From assembly GCF_003144035.1 (NCBI RefSeq), contig NZ_QFWT01000009.1, forward strand, positions 62,001 to 126,000: a stretch of 64,000 nucleotides of DNA, in the 5' to 3' direction. The notes under the pieces were generated by a model. That model was not told the DNA's origin. It was given only the letters and a program-made list of their open reading frames with translations, and made no database searches. A program made the translations under genes and the position numbers. The stretch is from Vibrio albus (GTDB lineage Bacteria > Pseudomonadota > Gammaproteobacteria > Enterobacterales > Vibrionaceae). Within the stretch, counting starts at the first letter, position 1; each line of letters opens with the position of its first letter. This document shows, one piece after another, positions 41,821-52,668 of this stretch.

Positions 41821-43192
41821 ATGACCAAGCCCACAGCTGGTGAGCTGACAGGAACAAGCAGCCAGACTACTGGCCAACCGGATAATCGCAGTGCCTTTAC
41901 TGGCGTCAGTAAGCAGGGGCTGAACCGCTGGAAACAAAATACCTTTGGTATGTTTATCCACTGGGGACTTTATTGCCACCGGGATCTGGCCGGATATTAT
42001 CAGGGGCAATACTGCGACATCATTAGCGAGTGGCTGCCTCACTTTGCCCGTATTCCTATGCATGATTATAAAGGGTATACCGCTGGCTTTAACCCTGCCG
42101 AGTTTGATGCCGACCAGGTAACGGCATTGGCCAAAGCAGCCGGAATGTGAGTACCAGTTGGACTGGGATATCAAAACCGGCCACGACAACTACATGGAGC
42201 CACTTTATATCAAGCCGTATTACAGGGAAGGTATTGCTACCAGTAATGACAACTGGGGTTATAGCCGAAACGACAACAATACCAAGTCCAGTAAGGATCT
42301 GATTAACCAGTTGTGTTCAGTGGTCAGCCGGGGCGGGAACTTTCTGCTCAATATAACCCTGGATCATAACGGGCGTATTCCACAGCCCCTTGTGCGGTTA
42401 CTTGCTGAGATAGGCCAATGGATGCAGGTGAATCAGGAAGCAGTGATCGATACGGAAGCTACCCCCCTGCAAACCGGCTTCAACTGGGGAGTGGTAACGC
42501 ATAAACCAGACACAAATAAGCTGTACCTGCATGTGCAGCGTCAGCCTGAGCAAAACGTTATCTGCTTACACAGCCTCAACAATCGAATCAAACAGGTGCG
42601 ATTGCTCGATAATCAAATCAGTGGGCATGTTTCCTGTTTGCAGAAAACACATACGGATACGGGCATCACGGCCAGCACCCTCAACCTGCAACTCGGGCAC
42701 AATTATGATCGGATGCCTCTGGTGATCGAGCTGGAGTATGAAGGTGAGCTGGACATCAATCCTGTCGTACATCAGGACCGCCTGGCCAAAGTGCGCCTGG
42801 ATACGCTCAATATCGCTCACTTTGATCCTGAAAAACTCAATTACCGCTGGACCTTCCAGATCCAGCGTCCAGGCCGGTTCGCCTTAGATCTGGTTTCGCT
42901 GGAAACCATGCATCATAAAGATCCTCTGTGGGTGCACCACGGTAAAACCGGGCGCATAAGTTATGCGGATCAGAGTTGGGAGTTTGAGCTAAACCTCGAC
43001 AAAACAGACGCCAACGATGCTCAGGTGCCCTGGAAAAACGTACACAGTCGCTTAGGCGAGCTGTATTTTCCCCAAGCCGGTGAATATACACTGGAGATCA
43101 GCGAGTTGCCGCTGGCTATTGATCAGTCTGAAAAATATGGTCAGGATTACATTAATCTTGAATATCTGCAGTTGGGCACCCGCTTGGCCTGA
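41821..43192 (+). pseudogene. alpha-L-fucosidase (GH29) with internal deletion
   Basis: The first 110 codons (41821-42147) are the start of a GH29 fucosidase: NRWKQNTFGMFIHWGLY and FDADQVTALAKAAGM. A stop follows at 42148. In the +1 frame, EYQLDWDIKTGHDNYME, then NDNWGYSRNDNNTKSSKDLI and SRGGNFLLNITLDHNGRIPQ resume the family sequence near the end of the catalytic barrel and run to 43192, with a C-terminal beta-sandwich domain. The segment between, normally about 150-200 residues with the HHDGF motif and nucleophile aspartate, is missing, and the join shifts the frame. The enzyme must be inactive. A TTG at 42158 could start the C-terminal part, but it would lack the active site. Confidence 0.85.
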
Positions 43193-43229
43193 GCCTGGAG
43201 TTTGTTGATAACCCGATAAGGTGACTCTT

Positions 43230-43275
43230 ATGACGCTGCTTATGTTTATGCTAATGAAAAGGTAAGCAGCGTCAT
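43230..43275. terminator. long hairpin downstream of the fucosidase pseudogene
   Basis: Perfect 13-bp stem ATGACGCTGCTTA / TAAGCAGCGTCAT with a 20-base loop, followed by TCTTATCG. It sits between the convergent pseudogene and tdh. Confidence 0.55.
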
Positions 43276-43347
43276 TCTTATCGTCCGTTTTACTGTGATT
43301 TAACCGAGGTTCGAGGTCCAGAAGAGATCCTGTTTAGATCACTCCGA

Positions 43348-44382
43348 TCACGACTCCCAGTTCAGTATGACTTTCCCTGACGATCCGCTACGCATGGTAT
43401 CGAAGCCTTTCTGGAAGTGCTCAATATCGAAGTGATGAGTGATAACCGGTGTCAAATCTAAGCCGGATTGGATGAGCGACGCCATCTTGTACCAGGTTTC
43501 GAACATTTCGCGGCCATAGATGCCTTTGATGATGAGTCCTTTGAAAATTACCTGATTCCAGTCGATCCCCATATCCGTAGGCGGAATACCAAGAAGGGCA
43601 ATACGGCCACCGTGGTTCATCGCTTTCAGCATGCTATTGAAGGCTGACGGCACACCGGACATTTCCATACCGACATCAAAGCCTTCTGTCATATTCAGCT
43701 CTTCCATCACCTGTTCAATAGACTGCTCCGCCACATTCACGGCGCGGGTAACACCCATTTTACGAGCAAGCTCCAGACGATACTCGTTCACATCAGTGAT
43801 CACCACATGCCGGGCTCCGACATGACGGGCAACAGCAGCGGCCATAATACCGATAGGCCCCGCCCCGGTGATCAGCACATCTTCACCAACCAGATCAAAT
43901 GAAAGCGCAGTATGTACTGCATTACCGAACGGGTCGAAAATGGCCGCCAGATCGTCCGAAATTTCATCCGGAATCTTAAAAGCGTTATAAGCCGGGATCA
44001 CCAGATACTCACAGAAAGCACCGGTGCGGTTTACACCGACTCCGACCGTATTACGACATAGATGAGTCCGGCCACCACGACAGTTCCGGCAATGACCACA
44101 GGTAATATGTCCTTCCCCCGAGACACGGTCACCAATACTGAATCCGCGAACTTCCTGACCGATACCGACAACCTCGCCCACATATTCATGGCCTACCACC
44201 ATAGGCACCGGAATGGTTTCCTGTGCCCACTGGTCCCAGTTGTAGATATGAATATCGGTCCCACAGATGGCAGTCTTCTTAATTCTGATCAGAATATCGT
44301 TATGACCCATCTCCGGTTTTTCAACCTCGGTCATCCAGATGCCCTGCTCGGCTCTCAGTTTGGATAAGGCTTTTACTTTCAT
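43348..44382 (-). CDS. tdh: L-threonine 3-dehydrogenase
   Basis: Zinc-dependent medium-chain dehydrogenase (344 residues) oxidising threonine to 2-amino-3-ketobutyrate. Catalytic zinc site: [13 protein letters not shown] and [15 protein letters not shown]; structural zinc lobe: [18 protein letters not shown] motif: [16 protein letters not shown]. Overlaps kbl by its first base, so the two steps of threonine breakdown to glycine are coupled. Confidence 0.97.
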   Translation of the reverse strand: MKVKALSKLRAEQGIWMTEVEKPEMGHNDILIRIKKTAICGTDIHIYNWDQWAQETIPVPMVVGHEYVGEVVGIGQEVRGFSIGDRVSGEGHITCGHCRNCRGGRTHLCRNTVGVGVNRTGAFCEYLVIPAYNAFKIPDEISDDLAAIFDPFGNAVHTALSFDLVGEDVLITGAGPIGIMAAAVARHVGARHVVITDVNEYRLELARKMGVTRAVNVAEQSIEQVMEELNMTEGFDVGMEMSGVPSAFNSMLKAMNHGGRIALLGIPPTDMGIDWNQVIFKGLIIKGIYGREMFETWYKMASLIQSGLDLTPVITHHFDIEHFQKGFDTMRSGSSGKVILNWES

Positions 44383-45575
44383 CAGATAATTCCCATCTCT
44401 TTACCGCTTTCAATAAAGACATCAATGGCTCTGTCCAGTTGCTCACGGCTATGCGCCGCCGACATCTGCGTGCGAATACGCGCCTGCCCCTTAGGCACAA
44501 CCGGGAAAGAAAAGCCGATAACATAAATGCCTTTTGCCAGCGCCCGCTCTGCAAACTCGGCAGCCACTTTCGCATCGCCCAGCATAATAGGAATGATCGC
44601 ATGGTCAGCACCAGCCAGCGTAAAACCCACCTCCTGCATGCGCGTACGGAAATGAGCCGCGTTGTCCCAAAGGTGTTCCCGCAGAGCATCACTTTCGGCC
44701 AGAAGATCAATAACCCGGATTGACGCCGCGACAATCGCTGGTGCCAGAGAGTTAGAGAACAGATAAGGGCGTGAACGCTGACGCAGCCAGTCGATGACTT
44801 CTTTTTTACCCGCCGTGTAACCGCCGGACGCGCCGCCCATTGCTTTGCCCAATGTGCCGGTAATAATATCGATACGATCGATCACATCGTGATACTCATG
44901 GGTACCACGGCCGTGTTTCCCCATAAAACCCACAGCGTGAGAATCGTCCACCATCACCAAAGCGTCGTATTTATCCGCCAAGTCACAGATCGCAGGCAAG
45001 TTAGCTACCACCCCATCCATAGAGAAGACACCATCGGTGACGATCAGTTTATGTCGTGCTCCAGCTTCATCGGCGGCTTTTAACTGCTGTTCCAGTTCCT
45101 GCATATCATTGTTGGCATAGCGGTAACGCATCGCTTTACACAGACGAACACCGTCAATGATGGAAGCATGGTTCAGGGCATCAGAGATAATCGCATCCTC
45201 TTTTCCCAGAATGGTCTCAAACAAGCCGGTGTTGGCATCAAAACAGGATGAATACAGAATGGTATCCTCCATGCCGAGGAAATCAGACAGCTTCTTCTCA
45301 AGCGTTTTATGAGCATCCTGAGTACCGCAGATAAAGCGCACGGAGGCCATACCAAAACCATGTTCATCCATGCCGGCTTTTGCCGCTTCAATTAAGGCAG
45401 GATGATTGGCCAACCCAAGATAGTTGTTTGCACAAAAGTTCAGAACCTCTTGTCCGGATGCAACCCATACTGCCGCTTGCTGTGCAGAAGTGATTACACG
45501 TTCAGACTTATACAAACCCTCAGCTTTTACCTCTTCCAACTGCTGCTTGATCTGGTCATAAAATGCAGATGCCAT
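44382..45575 (-). CDS. kbl: 2-amino-3-ketobutyrate CoA ligase (glycine C-acetyltransferase)
   Basis: PLP enzyme (397 residues) that cleaves 2-amino-3-ketobutyrate with CoA to glycine and acetyl-CoA. The PLP lysine is in [34 protein letters not shown] and [13 protein letters not shown] are family motifs. I start at [13 protein letters not shown] (45575), the family N-terminus, preceded by AAGGGTGGG; three extra residues from 45584 are possible. Confidence 0.97.
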   Translation of the reverse strand: MASAFYDQIKQQLEEVKAEGLYKSERVITSAQQAAVWVASGQEVLNFCANNYLGLANHPALIEAAKAGMDEHGFGMASVRFICGTQDAHKTLEKKLSDFLGMEDTILYSSCFDANTGLFETILGKEDAIISDALNHASIIDGVRLCKAMRYRYANNDMQELEQQLKAADEAGARHKLIVTDGVFSMDGVVANLPAICDLADKYDALVMVDDSHAVGFMGKHGRGTHEYHDVIDRIDIITGTLGKAMGGASGGYTAGKKEVIDWLRQRSRPYLFSNSLAPAIVAASIRVIDLLAESDALREHLWDNAAHFRTRMQEVGFTLAGADHAIIPIMLGDAKVAAEFAERALAKGIYVIGFSFPVVPKGQARIRTQMSAAHSREQLDRAIDVFIESGKEMGII

Positions 45576-45803
45576 ACATCCCACCCTTAATGAAATTTAT
45601 TATTAAAAACATATTGTTATGCTAATATTTCTATTGCATTGTCGAATATTTACAGTGTAAACGCATTTTAATTCATTCCTACAAGAACTATTATCCCCTT
45701 GCCAGGAAAAACATCTGTTCTATCAAGGAATAAATGATATATATCAATTAGTTAATATCCATTAAAGCGTTCAGGAACCATCAAATACGACCGGTAATGT
45801 ATC

Positions 45804-47165
45804 TTAACCCGTCAGAACACTGTCTTCCGGATATTTCAGCAACGTAGCCTCTGGCCGGGCAAGCATATAAGCCAGCGTCAACGGCCCGATACGACCGATG
45901 ATCATGACCACAATCATGATGTACTTACCCGGTTCAGACAGCTCTGCACTTAATCCGGTACTGAGTCCAACCGTTGCAAACGCGGAGATGGTTTCAAATA
46001 CCACACGCTCGAAGCTAGCATTTTCGGTCACCATCAACAAAAACATCGCCAATATCAGCAGCACACCACTCACCACGATGATGGCTAGTGCTTTAGTTAC
46101 TGTAGGCCAGTTGACCGTCCTGTGAAACATCACTACATGATTTTTCTGTCGCAAAAATGCCCAGGTTGCGACAAACGCTACCGTGAATGTCGAGACTTTG
46201 ATTCCCCCTCCGGTCGAGGTTGAACCCGCGCCAATCAACATCAGAATGATCATCAACAACATTGATGGCTGAGTAAGGTGAGCAACGTCAATGCTGTTAA
46301 ACCCGGCCGTTCGTGCCGTCGCGGACTGAAAAAAAGCGGCCATCCACTTTTCCCAGATATTGAGGCCCTGCATGGTATGATTCCGCTCCAGAGCCCAGAA
46401 CAGCAGCGTCCCCATAAGCAATAACACGGGGGTCGCTACCAGCATAATTTTGGAATGAAGGCTGAAACAACGCCAGCCTGAACGCCAGTGATTCCATACA
46501 TCGCCGACGACGGTAAAGCCTAATCCCCCGAAAATAAACAATCCAGCCAGCGTCAGGATGATCATGGGATCACCGGTATAGCCAACTAGACTGTCAGAAA
46601 AGAGAGAAAAACCAGCGTTATTGAACGCAGAGATTGAGTGAAAAAGCGCATAAAACAGCCCCTGCCCCCAGCCCATTTCCGGTACCCAGCGCAGCGACAA
46701 CACAGCCCAGCCAATGCTTTCCGCTAACAGAGCAAAAATGACGATACGTTTAACCAGACTTTGCAGGTTAACGGCCCGGTCCTGCCCTAAGGCATCTTTG
46801 GCAAGTGCCTGCTGCTGCAGGCTCAGGCGGACACCAAACATATACAACAGTACCGCTGAAAGTGTCATTTGTCCTAAACCGCCGATTTGCATCAGCAGCA
46901 TCAACAAAACCTTACCCTCGATTGTAAAATGTGTGGCCGTATCAACGACACCAAGTCCGGTAACGCTGATGGCCGATGTCGCAGTAAACAGGGCATCGGT
47001 AAAGCTCAGACCGGTGATAGAAAATACTGATGATGTAAGCAATACCGCGGCTGGCAATAACACAGACAGAAAACTGAACAGAATGATCTTGGGCTCCGAA
47101 CCATTCTTATGGGTTTTCTCTTTATCCAGTGAATAAAATATGCCTCTGCGTTTTGAAGAAGTCAT
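45804..47165 (-). CDS. ktrB: Na+-dependent K+ uptake channel subunit
   Basis: Membrane subunit of the KtrAB potassium transporter (453 residues, four M1-P-M2 repeats). Pore signatures are visible: SAISVTGLGV, SISAFNNAGFSLF, QSATARTAGFNSIDV and ISAFATVGLSTG, each with the selectivity-filter glycine. The flexible loop GAGSTSTGGGIK in the third repeat is the Ktr gate. Overlaps ktrA by 4 bp. Organisation ktrA-ktrB is as described in Vibrio alginolyticus. Confidence 0.95.
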   Translation of the reverse strand: MTSSKRRGIFYSLDKEKTHKNGSEPKIILFSFLSVLLPAAVLLTSSVFSITGLSFTDALFTATSAISVTGLGVVDTATHFTIEGKVLLMLLMQIGGLGQMTLSAVLLYMFGVRLSLQQQALAKDALGQDRAVNLQSLVKRIVIFALLAESIGWAVLSLRWVPEMGWGQGLFYALFHSISAFNNAGFSLFSDSLVGYTGDPMIILTLAGLFIFGGLGFTVVGDVWNHWRSGWRCFSLHSKIMLVATPVLLLMGTLLFWALERNHTMQGLNIWEKWMAAFFQSATARTAGFNSIDVAHLTQPSMLLMIILMLIGAGSTSTGGGIKVSTFTVAFVATWAFLRQKNHVVMFHRTVNWPTVTKALAIIVVSGVLLILAMFLLMVTENASFERVVFETISAFATVGLSTGLSAELSEPGKYIMIVVMIIGRIGPLTLAYMLARPEATLLKYPEDSVLTG

Positions 47166-47827
47166 GATAAAGTTTTCAGCTGCTTAGTCAGTACCGGCTG
47201 TGGACCCGCCACGATCAGCATATCGCCAATTTCCAGCACGGTTTCCATACTCGGTGCTTTTGTCATATTCGGGCCGCGCTTGAAGCCGAGAACCTGAACG
47301 CCTTCTTCCTGACACAACTCTATCTGGCCGATGGACATTCCCATCATACTTGATCCTGCGACCACTTCTGTCATGGCTAACCCGCTGCCCAACTCCGTAA
47401 ACTCCAGTACACGCCGATCAAGCATTTTGCGCGCGACACGAATGCCCATATCCCGCTCAGGCATAATGACGTGATCGGCACCAAGCTTCTGCAAGATTTT
47501 AACCTGATACTTATCATTTGCTTTAACCCATACGGATTTCGCCCCTGACTCTTTCGCCACTAACGTGGCCAGAATAGAAGCGTTGATATCTTCCCCGATA
47601 GCAATCATGACCATATCGTAATCTTTTAGCTTCAGTTCGTAGACGGTCTCTTCAATAGTACAGTTCGCAACAATCGCCTGGGTCGAAAAATTCATCGCTG
47701 CTTTCACTTTTTCTTCGTCTACATCAACAGCCAGCACTTGTGCACCTTCATCCGTCAGTTCCTGACATACCGATAGCCCGAATCTGCCCAACCCAATCAC
47801 AGCGAACTGTTTATCACGTATATTCAT
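47162..47827 (-). CDS. ktrA: K+ uptake regulatory RCK subunit
   Basis: Cytoplasmic gating ring protein of KtrAB (221 residues). The RCK-N Rossmann domain begins FAVIGLGRFGLSVCQEL with the GxGxxG nucleotide-binding motif and the acidic VDVDEEKV; the RCK-C domain (about 135-221) has MGMSIGQIELCQEEGVQVLG. First gene of the ktrAB unit. Confidence 0.95.
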   Translation of the reverse strand: MNIRDKQFAVIGLGRFGLSVCQELTDEGAQVLAVDVDEEKVKAAMNFSTQAIVANCTIEETVYELKLKDYDMVMIAIGEDINASILATLVAKESGAKSVWVKANDKYQVKILQKLGADHVIMPERDMGIRVARKMLDRRVLEFTELGSGLAMTEVVAGSSMMGMSIGQIELCQEEGVQVLGFKRGPNMTKAPSMETVLEIGDMLIVAGPQPVLTKQLKTLS

Positions 47828-47955
47828 TTTCTTGCCTTATGTGAATTCTGCCAGCACTCAAACACGCGCTAGCCTTATTTACTATTCTCTAAAATCCGGT
47901 TAATCTCCTCCGCTCACGGAAAAACATTCATGAATCTTAAGCACAAATTCAACCT

Positions 47956-48882
47956 ATGCTCTCTACTAAATTAATAGCGCTTTTACCGGATCTTGCTTAC
48001 TTCAATACGGTGGTTCTGGAGGGAAGTTTTACCGGTGCCGCAAAAAAACTGAGTGTGACGCCATCCGCACTGAGTAAAACCATTACCCGGCTTGAAAAGG
48101 CGCTGGAAGTAAAATTATTTGAGAGAACGACACGTAAACTGATCATTACCGAGGCCGGAAGAAAAATTCATGACCAGTGTGTGATTATGCTTAATGCGGC
48201 CCATCAGGCCGTTGATATATCCAGTGCAGACCACGCCGAACCTGCAGGCCCTATTACTGTCGCCGCTCCGGAGGCCTTTTTGAATGTGGTATTGCAGCCA
48301 TTTGTGATCCCCTTTCTTAAACAGTACCCCAAAATCCAGCTTAAACTGCGCGCAGCTGATGGTGATATTGATCTGCTTAAACAGGGTATTGATGTTGCGT
48401 TTCGCCTGACCGACCAGCCTGACGAAAAACTGGTATTTCGGGAAATTGCCAAAACCAACCTGTTACTCTGCGCCAGCCCTGGCTATCTGCACCACAGAGG
48501 CGTGCCTTCCCACCCCCAGCAGCTAGCCGGGCACGACTGCCTTTATCTGGCAGAGACTGATACCGATCATATCTGGGATTTTTTCAAAGATGATGAGTTT
48601 CACAGCGTGTCTGTATCGGGAAGGTATGCCGTTAACCACTCACAAATGCGTTTGAATGGGGTAATCAACGGACTTGGCATCGGGATCTTTCCGGACTTTG
48701 TAGTGCAAGAAGCGATAAACACAGGAAAGGTAACAAGAGTGCTCGATGACTGGACAATAAAGAGCAATTATCAGGGCGTGATTGCTCTTCAATACGCGCA
48801 GACACAGTATATGCCTGCACGCTTACGGGTGTTTATCGACTATGCCATGCAGCATTTCCGGGTCAACGAGCCGACAAGTTAG
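47956..48882 (+). CDS. LysR-family transcriptional regulator
   Basis: A 308-residue LysR regulator. The N-terminal winged HTH reads [20 protein letters not shown], then [20 protein letters not shown]; the effector domain starts near residue 95 ([18 protein letters not shown]). It belongs to the CrgA/AaeR-like group by general features. Divergent from ktrA and convergent with the PHP phosphatase gene, overlapping it by 4 bp. Target unknown. Confidence 0.88.
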   Translation: MLSTKLIALLPDLAYFNTVVLEGSFTGAAKKLSVTPSALSKTITRLEKALEVKLFERTTRKLIITEAGRKIHDQCVIMLNAAHQAVDISSADHAEPAGPITVAAPEAFLNVVLQPFVIPFLKQYPKIQLKLRAADGDIDLLKQGIDVAFRLTDQPDEKLVFREIAKTNLLLCASPGYLHHRGVPSHPQQLAGHDCLYLAETDTDHIWDFFKDDEFHSVSVSGRYAVNHSQMRLNGVINGLGIGIFPDFVVQEAINTGKVTRVLDDWTIKSNYQGVIALQYAQTQYMPARLRVFIDYAMQHFRVNEPTS

Positions 48883-49622
48883 AAATCAGAAAACTCAGGA
48901 ATCGGCTCGCGACCACGTAACGCCAGAAAATCAAGGAAACGGCGGGCGGAGCTGGTAATAACCTGTTCTTCCGGAACACCTACGGCGTCCAGCAAAGTTG
49001 CTGTTTCAGCAAATTGACCTATCGTTTCACAGAAATGACTGTCACTTCCAGTGGTAATGTAAGCACCCACCTCCTTTGCCATCCTTGCAATTTCATAGCA
49101 GCGTTCTTTACTCCCCTGACGGCTAAAGCCTTTCAGTGAGCTATTATTGATCTCAATCGCCACATGATGATCTCTGGCACAAGTAATCACTTTTTCAAAA
49201 TCGAAATCAAACGCCGGGTTGCCCAGATGCCCCAATGCATCCGCATTACCGCTTTTAATCACGTTCATCAGGGTTTCAGTGTGTGTGGCTTTATCGACCG
49301 GCGGATACACTGGCTCATGAAAGCTGGCGATGACCCAATCACTATTGGGGTACACATGAGGATGTACATCAAGTTCACCTTTAGCATTCAGAATGTTCGC
49401 TTCAATGCCCCGGATAACGCCGACGCCTTCAAGAAAACGTGACAACACTTTCTGATTAACAAAGAACCAGTAATGCGGCGCACCGGGCATTGACGACGCA
49501 TGGTCGGTTGTACAGAACAGTTTCAGCCCGTGCTTATGCGCGGACTTTGCATTTTCAATCACAGTACTGTAGGCATGGCCACTGGCATAGGTGTGAGTAT
49601 GGGTATCAACCTCGAATTTCAT
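48879..49622 (-). CDS. PHP-domain zinc phosphatase, YcdX family
   Basis: A 247-residue PHP-fold phosphoesterase. Metal-binding motif [16 protein letters not shown] at the N-terminus, [32 protein letters not shown], and the C-terminal [12 protein letters not shown] supply the trinuclear zinc ligands. The start at 49622 ([10 protein letters not shown]) follows AAGGAGCGAGG; an ATG at 49649 is upstream. Physiological substrate unknown; E. coli YcdX is linked to swarming. Confidence 0.9.
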   Translation of the reverse strand: MKFEVDTHTHTYASGHAYSTVIENAKSAHKHGLKLFCTTDHASSMPGAPHYWFFVNQKVLSRFLEGVGVIRGIEANILNAKGELDVHPHVYPNSDWVIASFHEPVYPPVDKATHTETLMNVIKSGNADALGHLGNPAFDFDFEKVITCARDHHVAIEINNSSLKGFSRQGSKERCYEIARMAKEVGAYITTGSDSHFCETIGQFAETATLLDAVGVPEEQVITSSARRFLDFLALRGREPIPEFSDF

Positions 49623-49782
49623 AAAACCTCGCTCCTTAGGGCGTATCATTCTGTGACAAGTGTATCAATTTATGAGCAATTCTTCAGCGAATCTTTGATA
49701 CTCCATACGAAACATTTGCTGAGTTTTGCAACCCCGGCGAATTGGACAATACTTATTACAACGCTAATAACCTGAATTTTCT

Positions 49783-52662
49783 ATGGCTGAACGTAACTAC
49801 TCCCTTAATATCCACATTACTAGCTTGTTTATACTGCTTGTTCTCATTCTGGGAGGAACACTGATTGCTATCAGTTATGTATATTCACAGCATCTGTTTT
49901 CAAAAATTTCCCAAAATATCAGTCAGGAAAACAGTTCTAAACTTGAACGTTATTTTGAAAATGAAATCTCACCTATCATTACAACTCTGGATGTAATGGC
50001 TACCCTGGAGCTGCCTCAGCAATCAACTAATATCAATCCACACAGCTGGCTGAGATCGGTTCAACTGGTCTTCGACAAAAATCCAAACCTTTCGGCTCTC
50101 TACTATGGTTCCTCTGACGGTACATCCACTCAGTTCCGCCCTCTGAAAACCCCACTACTCAAAAGACAGTTTGAGGCCCCTTCCAGCACCAATATTATGC
50201 TTAATTACACCAGCATGGCGGGCCGGAATGACTATCTTTTTTATGATCATGACCTGATGCTTACCGAAACCCGCACCGGAACGGATAACCGCTTCGACCC
50301 ACGTGTGCGCCCTTGGTTTCGTAACGCCGACAGGGAAGGAAAGATTGGGCTGACAAACCCCTATCAGTTCTATTATCTGAAAGTTCCCGGTATCACTCTT
50401 TCCCGCCTGAGTACAGACGGGAATACCGTGGTCGCCGCTGATTTTACGTTAGAAAACCTGTCCGGGCTGCTTAAAGATCTGGCATTTACCCGTGAATCCA
50501 AACTGGCTCTCTTTGACTCGCGTTTTCAGCTTCTTGCCGGACACCAGATAACACCGGACACACCTTCAGGAAGCGAAAGTGTCCGCCAGTCAATGACTGA
50601 CTCTGTATTTTCCACCGTTCTCAACCGTAACAGCAGTAACGCCATTCATCAGGAGATAGAGTACGAAGGAGAAACGTGGTCTGTCACCCTGACACCGATT
50701 AACCTTGCCAGTAATGTCCGGCTATTTCTGGCAGAAGCCATCCCAAGCTCAAGCCTGCTCAGTGATTTGATGACCATGAGAAACTATCAGATCGCAGCAG
50801 GGTTTGCGCTTCTGTTTATCTGCCTTATTCTCATATGGCAAATCAGTGCCAGAGTCACCCTACCTCTCAATACCCTGAGTGAACTGACAGAGAACATTCG
50901 TAATTTTAATTTTAAAAAAACCCGCTACCCTCGCAGCATGATTAAAGAGGTCAACAGCCTCACCCACTCTATTCAGCTTATGGAACATACGCTGCATGAC
51001 CTGCTGGGACTATTAAGGGAAACCGCACGTAATCATGAATTTACTGATCTGGCTAAGACCATCGCCAAACAGAGTTACCTGATCACTCATGCAGAGACCA
51101 TCATGCTGTATATGCTGGATGATACCGATGAGCAATTCTCTGTGGTCGCTAATCATGCCATTATTCCGCTGAAAATAGACATCAATGACCTGATCAATGA
51201 TACCCCCTGGTTACGCTCAACACTCACGAAGGGTAATATTGCCCGCATCAATAAAAGTGACAACGCCATTAAAAAGTACCAGGACATTTTCTATAACACA
51301 GACCTGTACCTGTTTCCTCTGCTTAACAGAAACGAAGAGCTGGTCGGTATTCTGGCATTAGGTTATGAGCGCCCGATTGAGGCCAGCCAGAAAGACAAAC
51401 ACGCTTTCTTACAGGAACTACTCGGATTTGCCGGCATTTCCAAAGACAATATCGATCAGATGCACAAACAAAAGCAGATGCTTAAGTCTTTTATTGAACT
51501 GATTGCATCAGCTATTGATACCAAGTCACCCTATACCGGTCTGCACTGCCAGCGAGTACCTTTTATCGCCGAAGAACTGACAAAAATCGCCGAGAAAGAC
51601 AGGCGTTACTTCCCCGAGTTCTCGATGAGCAAACAGCAATGGGAAGAGCTCAGTTTTGCCTCATGGATGCACGACTGCGGGAAAGTAACCACCCCTGAAT
51701 ATGTGGTGGATAAAGCAACCAAACTGGAGACCCTGTATAACCGTATACATGAAATCCGTACCCGGTTCGAAGTCTTGAAAGCGCAGAAAGAAGTGCGTTG
51801 CTGGAAAGAAATCTGTGAAGGTGGCGATAAAACCACCCTGCTTAACGAACTGCAAACCGAATTCAGTACTTTGGATGAAGAGTTCACCTTTGTTGCACGA
51901 TGCAACAAAGGTGATAATCCTGTTAGTGAAGAAGATAAACAACGGTTGCTAAAAATTGCAGAACGCACCTGGATCCGCACACTGGACAACAGAATTGGCA
52001 CTTCATGGCTCGAGAAACAATACGATACGACGCCTCCAGACCTTCCGGCAAAAGAACCTCTTTTAGCCGATAAAGACGCCCATATGGTCCCCTGGGAAGC
52101 AAGCATCAACCCAACCAGTAACTGGAATGACAGCTTTAACCTTAAACCAGGCCCCGTACAGTATAACCGGGGCGAGCTGCATAACTTGATGATCCCGAAC
52201 GGTACTCTGACCAAGGAAGAGCGATTTATGATTAACAACCATATCGTTCAGACCATTAATATGCTGCAGTGTCTGCCCTATCCGGAACACCTGAAAAATG
52301 TGCCGGATATCGCGGGCAACCACCATGAAAGAATGGACGGTAAAGGTTATCCAAGAGGGCTGGACAAAGAATCATTGTCTGTTCAGGAGCGGGTGATGGC
52401 CATTGCAGATGTATTTGAAGCTCTGACTTCCAGCGACCGGCCCTATAAAAAAGCCCACTCTCTGGGGGGAGCTCTCGCCATTATGACCGATATGGCCACC
52501 AGCGGTCATATCGACCCCGAGCTTTACCTGCTGTTTCTGGAGCATGAAATAGACAAAGATTATGCGAAACAATTTCTTTGTAAGGAGCAGCAATCCGTAA
52601 ACGAAGATGAAAGGGACAGCTATATCAGAAAGGTGAAAAATCACCTTTCTGATTATATCTAG
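49783..52662 (+). CDS. membrane HD-GYP cyclic-di-GMP phosphodiesterase
   Basis: A 959-residue sensor. TM helix 1 at about residues 12-34; a large periplasmic dCache-like domain follows (WLRSVQLVFDKNPNLSALYY; DPRVRPWFRNADREGKIGLT); TM helix 2 at about 335-355; a HAMP-like helix; a GAF-like domain (about 430-560); then HD-GYP. HDCGK starts at residue 630, and HHERMDGKGYPRG at about 846. About 225 residues separate HD from GYP, far more than the usual 60-65, so an insertion of roughly 160 residues lies inside the catalytic domain. Metal-binding H/D residues are all present, so activity is expected. Monocistronic. Confidence 0.9.
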   Translation: MAERNYSLNIHITSLFILLVLILGGTLIAISYVYSQHLFSKISQNISQENSSKLERYFENEISPIITTLDVMATLELPQQSTNINPHSWLRSVQLVFDKNPNLSALYYGSSDGTSTQFRPLKTPLLKRQFEAPSSTNIMLNYTSMAGRNDYLFYDHDLMLTETRTGTDNRFDPRVRPWFRNADREGKIGLTNPYQFYYLKVPGITLSRLSTDGNTVVAADFTLENLSGLLKDLAFTRESKLALFDSRFQLLAGHQITPDTPSGSESVRQSMTDSVFSTVLNRNSSNAIHQEIEYEGETWSVTLTPINLASNVRLFLAEAIPSSSLLSDLMTMRNYQIAAGFALLFICLILIWQISARVTLPLNTLSELTENIRNFNFKKTRYPRSMIKEVNSLTHSIQLMEHTLHDLLGLLRETARNHEFTDLAKTIAKQSYLITHAETIMLYMLDDTDEQFSVVANHAIIPLKIDINDLINDTPWLRSTLTKGNIARINKSDNAIKKYQDIFYNTDLYLFPLLNRNEELVGILALGYERPIEASQKDKHAFLQELLGFAGISKDNIDQMHKQKQMLKSFIELIASAIDTKSPYTGLHCQRVPFIAEELTKIAEKDRRYFPEFSMSKQQWEELSFASWMHDCGKVTTPEYVVDKATKLETLYNRIHEIRTRFEVLKAQKEVRCWKEICEGGDKTTLLNELQTEFSTLDEEFTFVARCNKGDNPVSEEDKQRLLKIAERTWIRTLDNRIGTSWLEKQYDTTPPDLPAKEPLLADKDAHMVPWEASINPTSNWNDSFNLKPGPVQYNRGELHNLMIPNGTLTKEERFMINNHIVQTINMLQCLPYPEHLKNVPDIAGNHHERMDGKGYPRGLDKESLSVQERVMAIADVFEALTSSDRPYKKAHSLGGALAIMTDMATSGHIDPELYLLFLEHEIDKDYAKQFLCKEQQSVNEDERDSYIRKVKNHLSDYI

Positions 52663-52668
52663 GGCACC

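Noticed and set aside
42158..43192. Independent C-terminal fucosidase gene starting at TTG
   Set aside because: It lacks the catalytic part and has no ribosome site; better read as the second half of the broken fucosidase.
52063..52326. Minus-strand frames inside the HD-GYP gene
   Set aside because: Shadows of the coding strand; no ribosome site or similarity.
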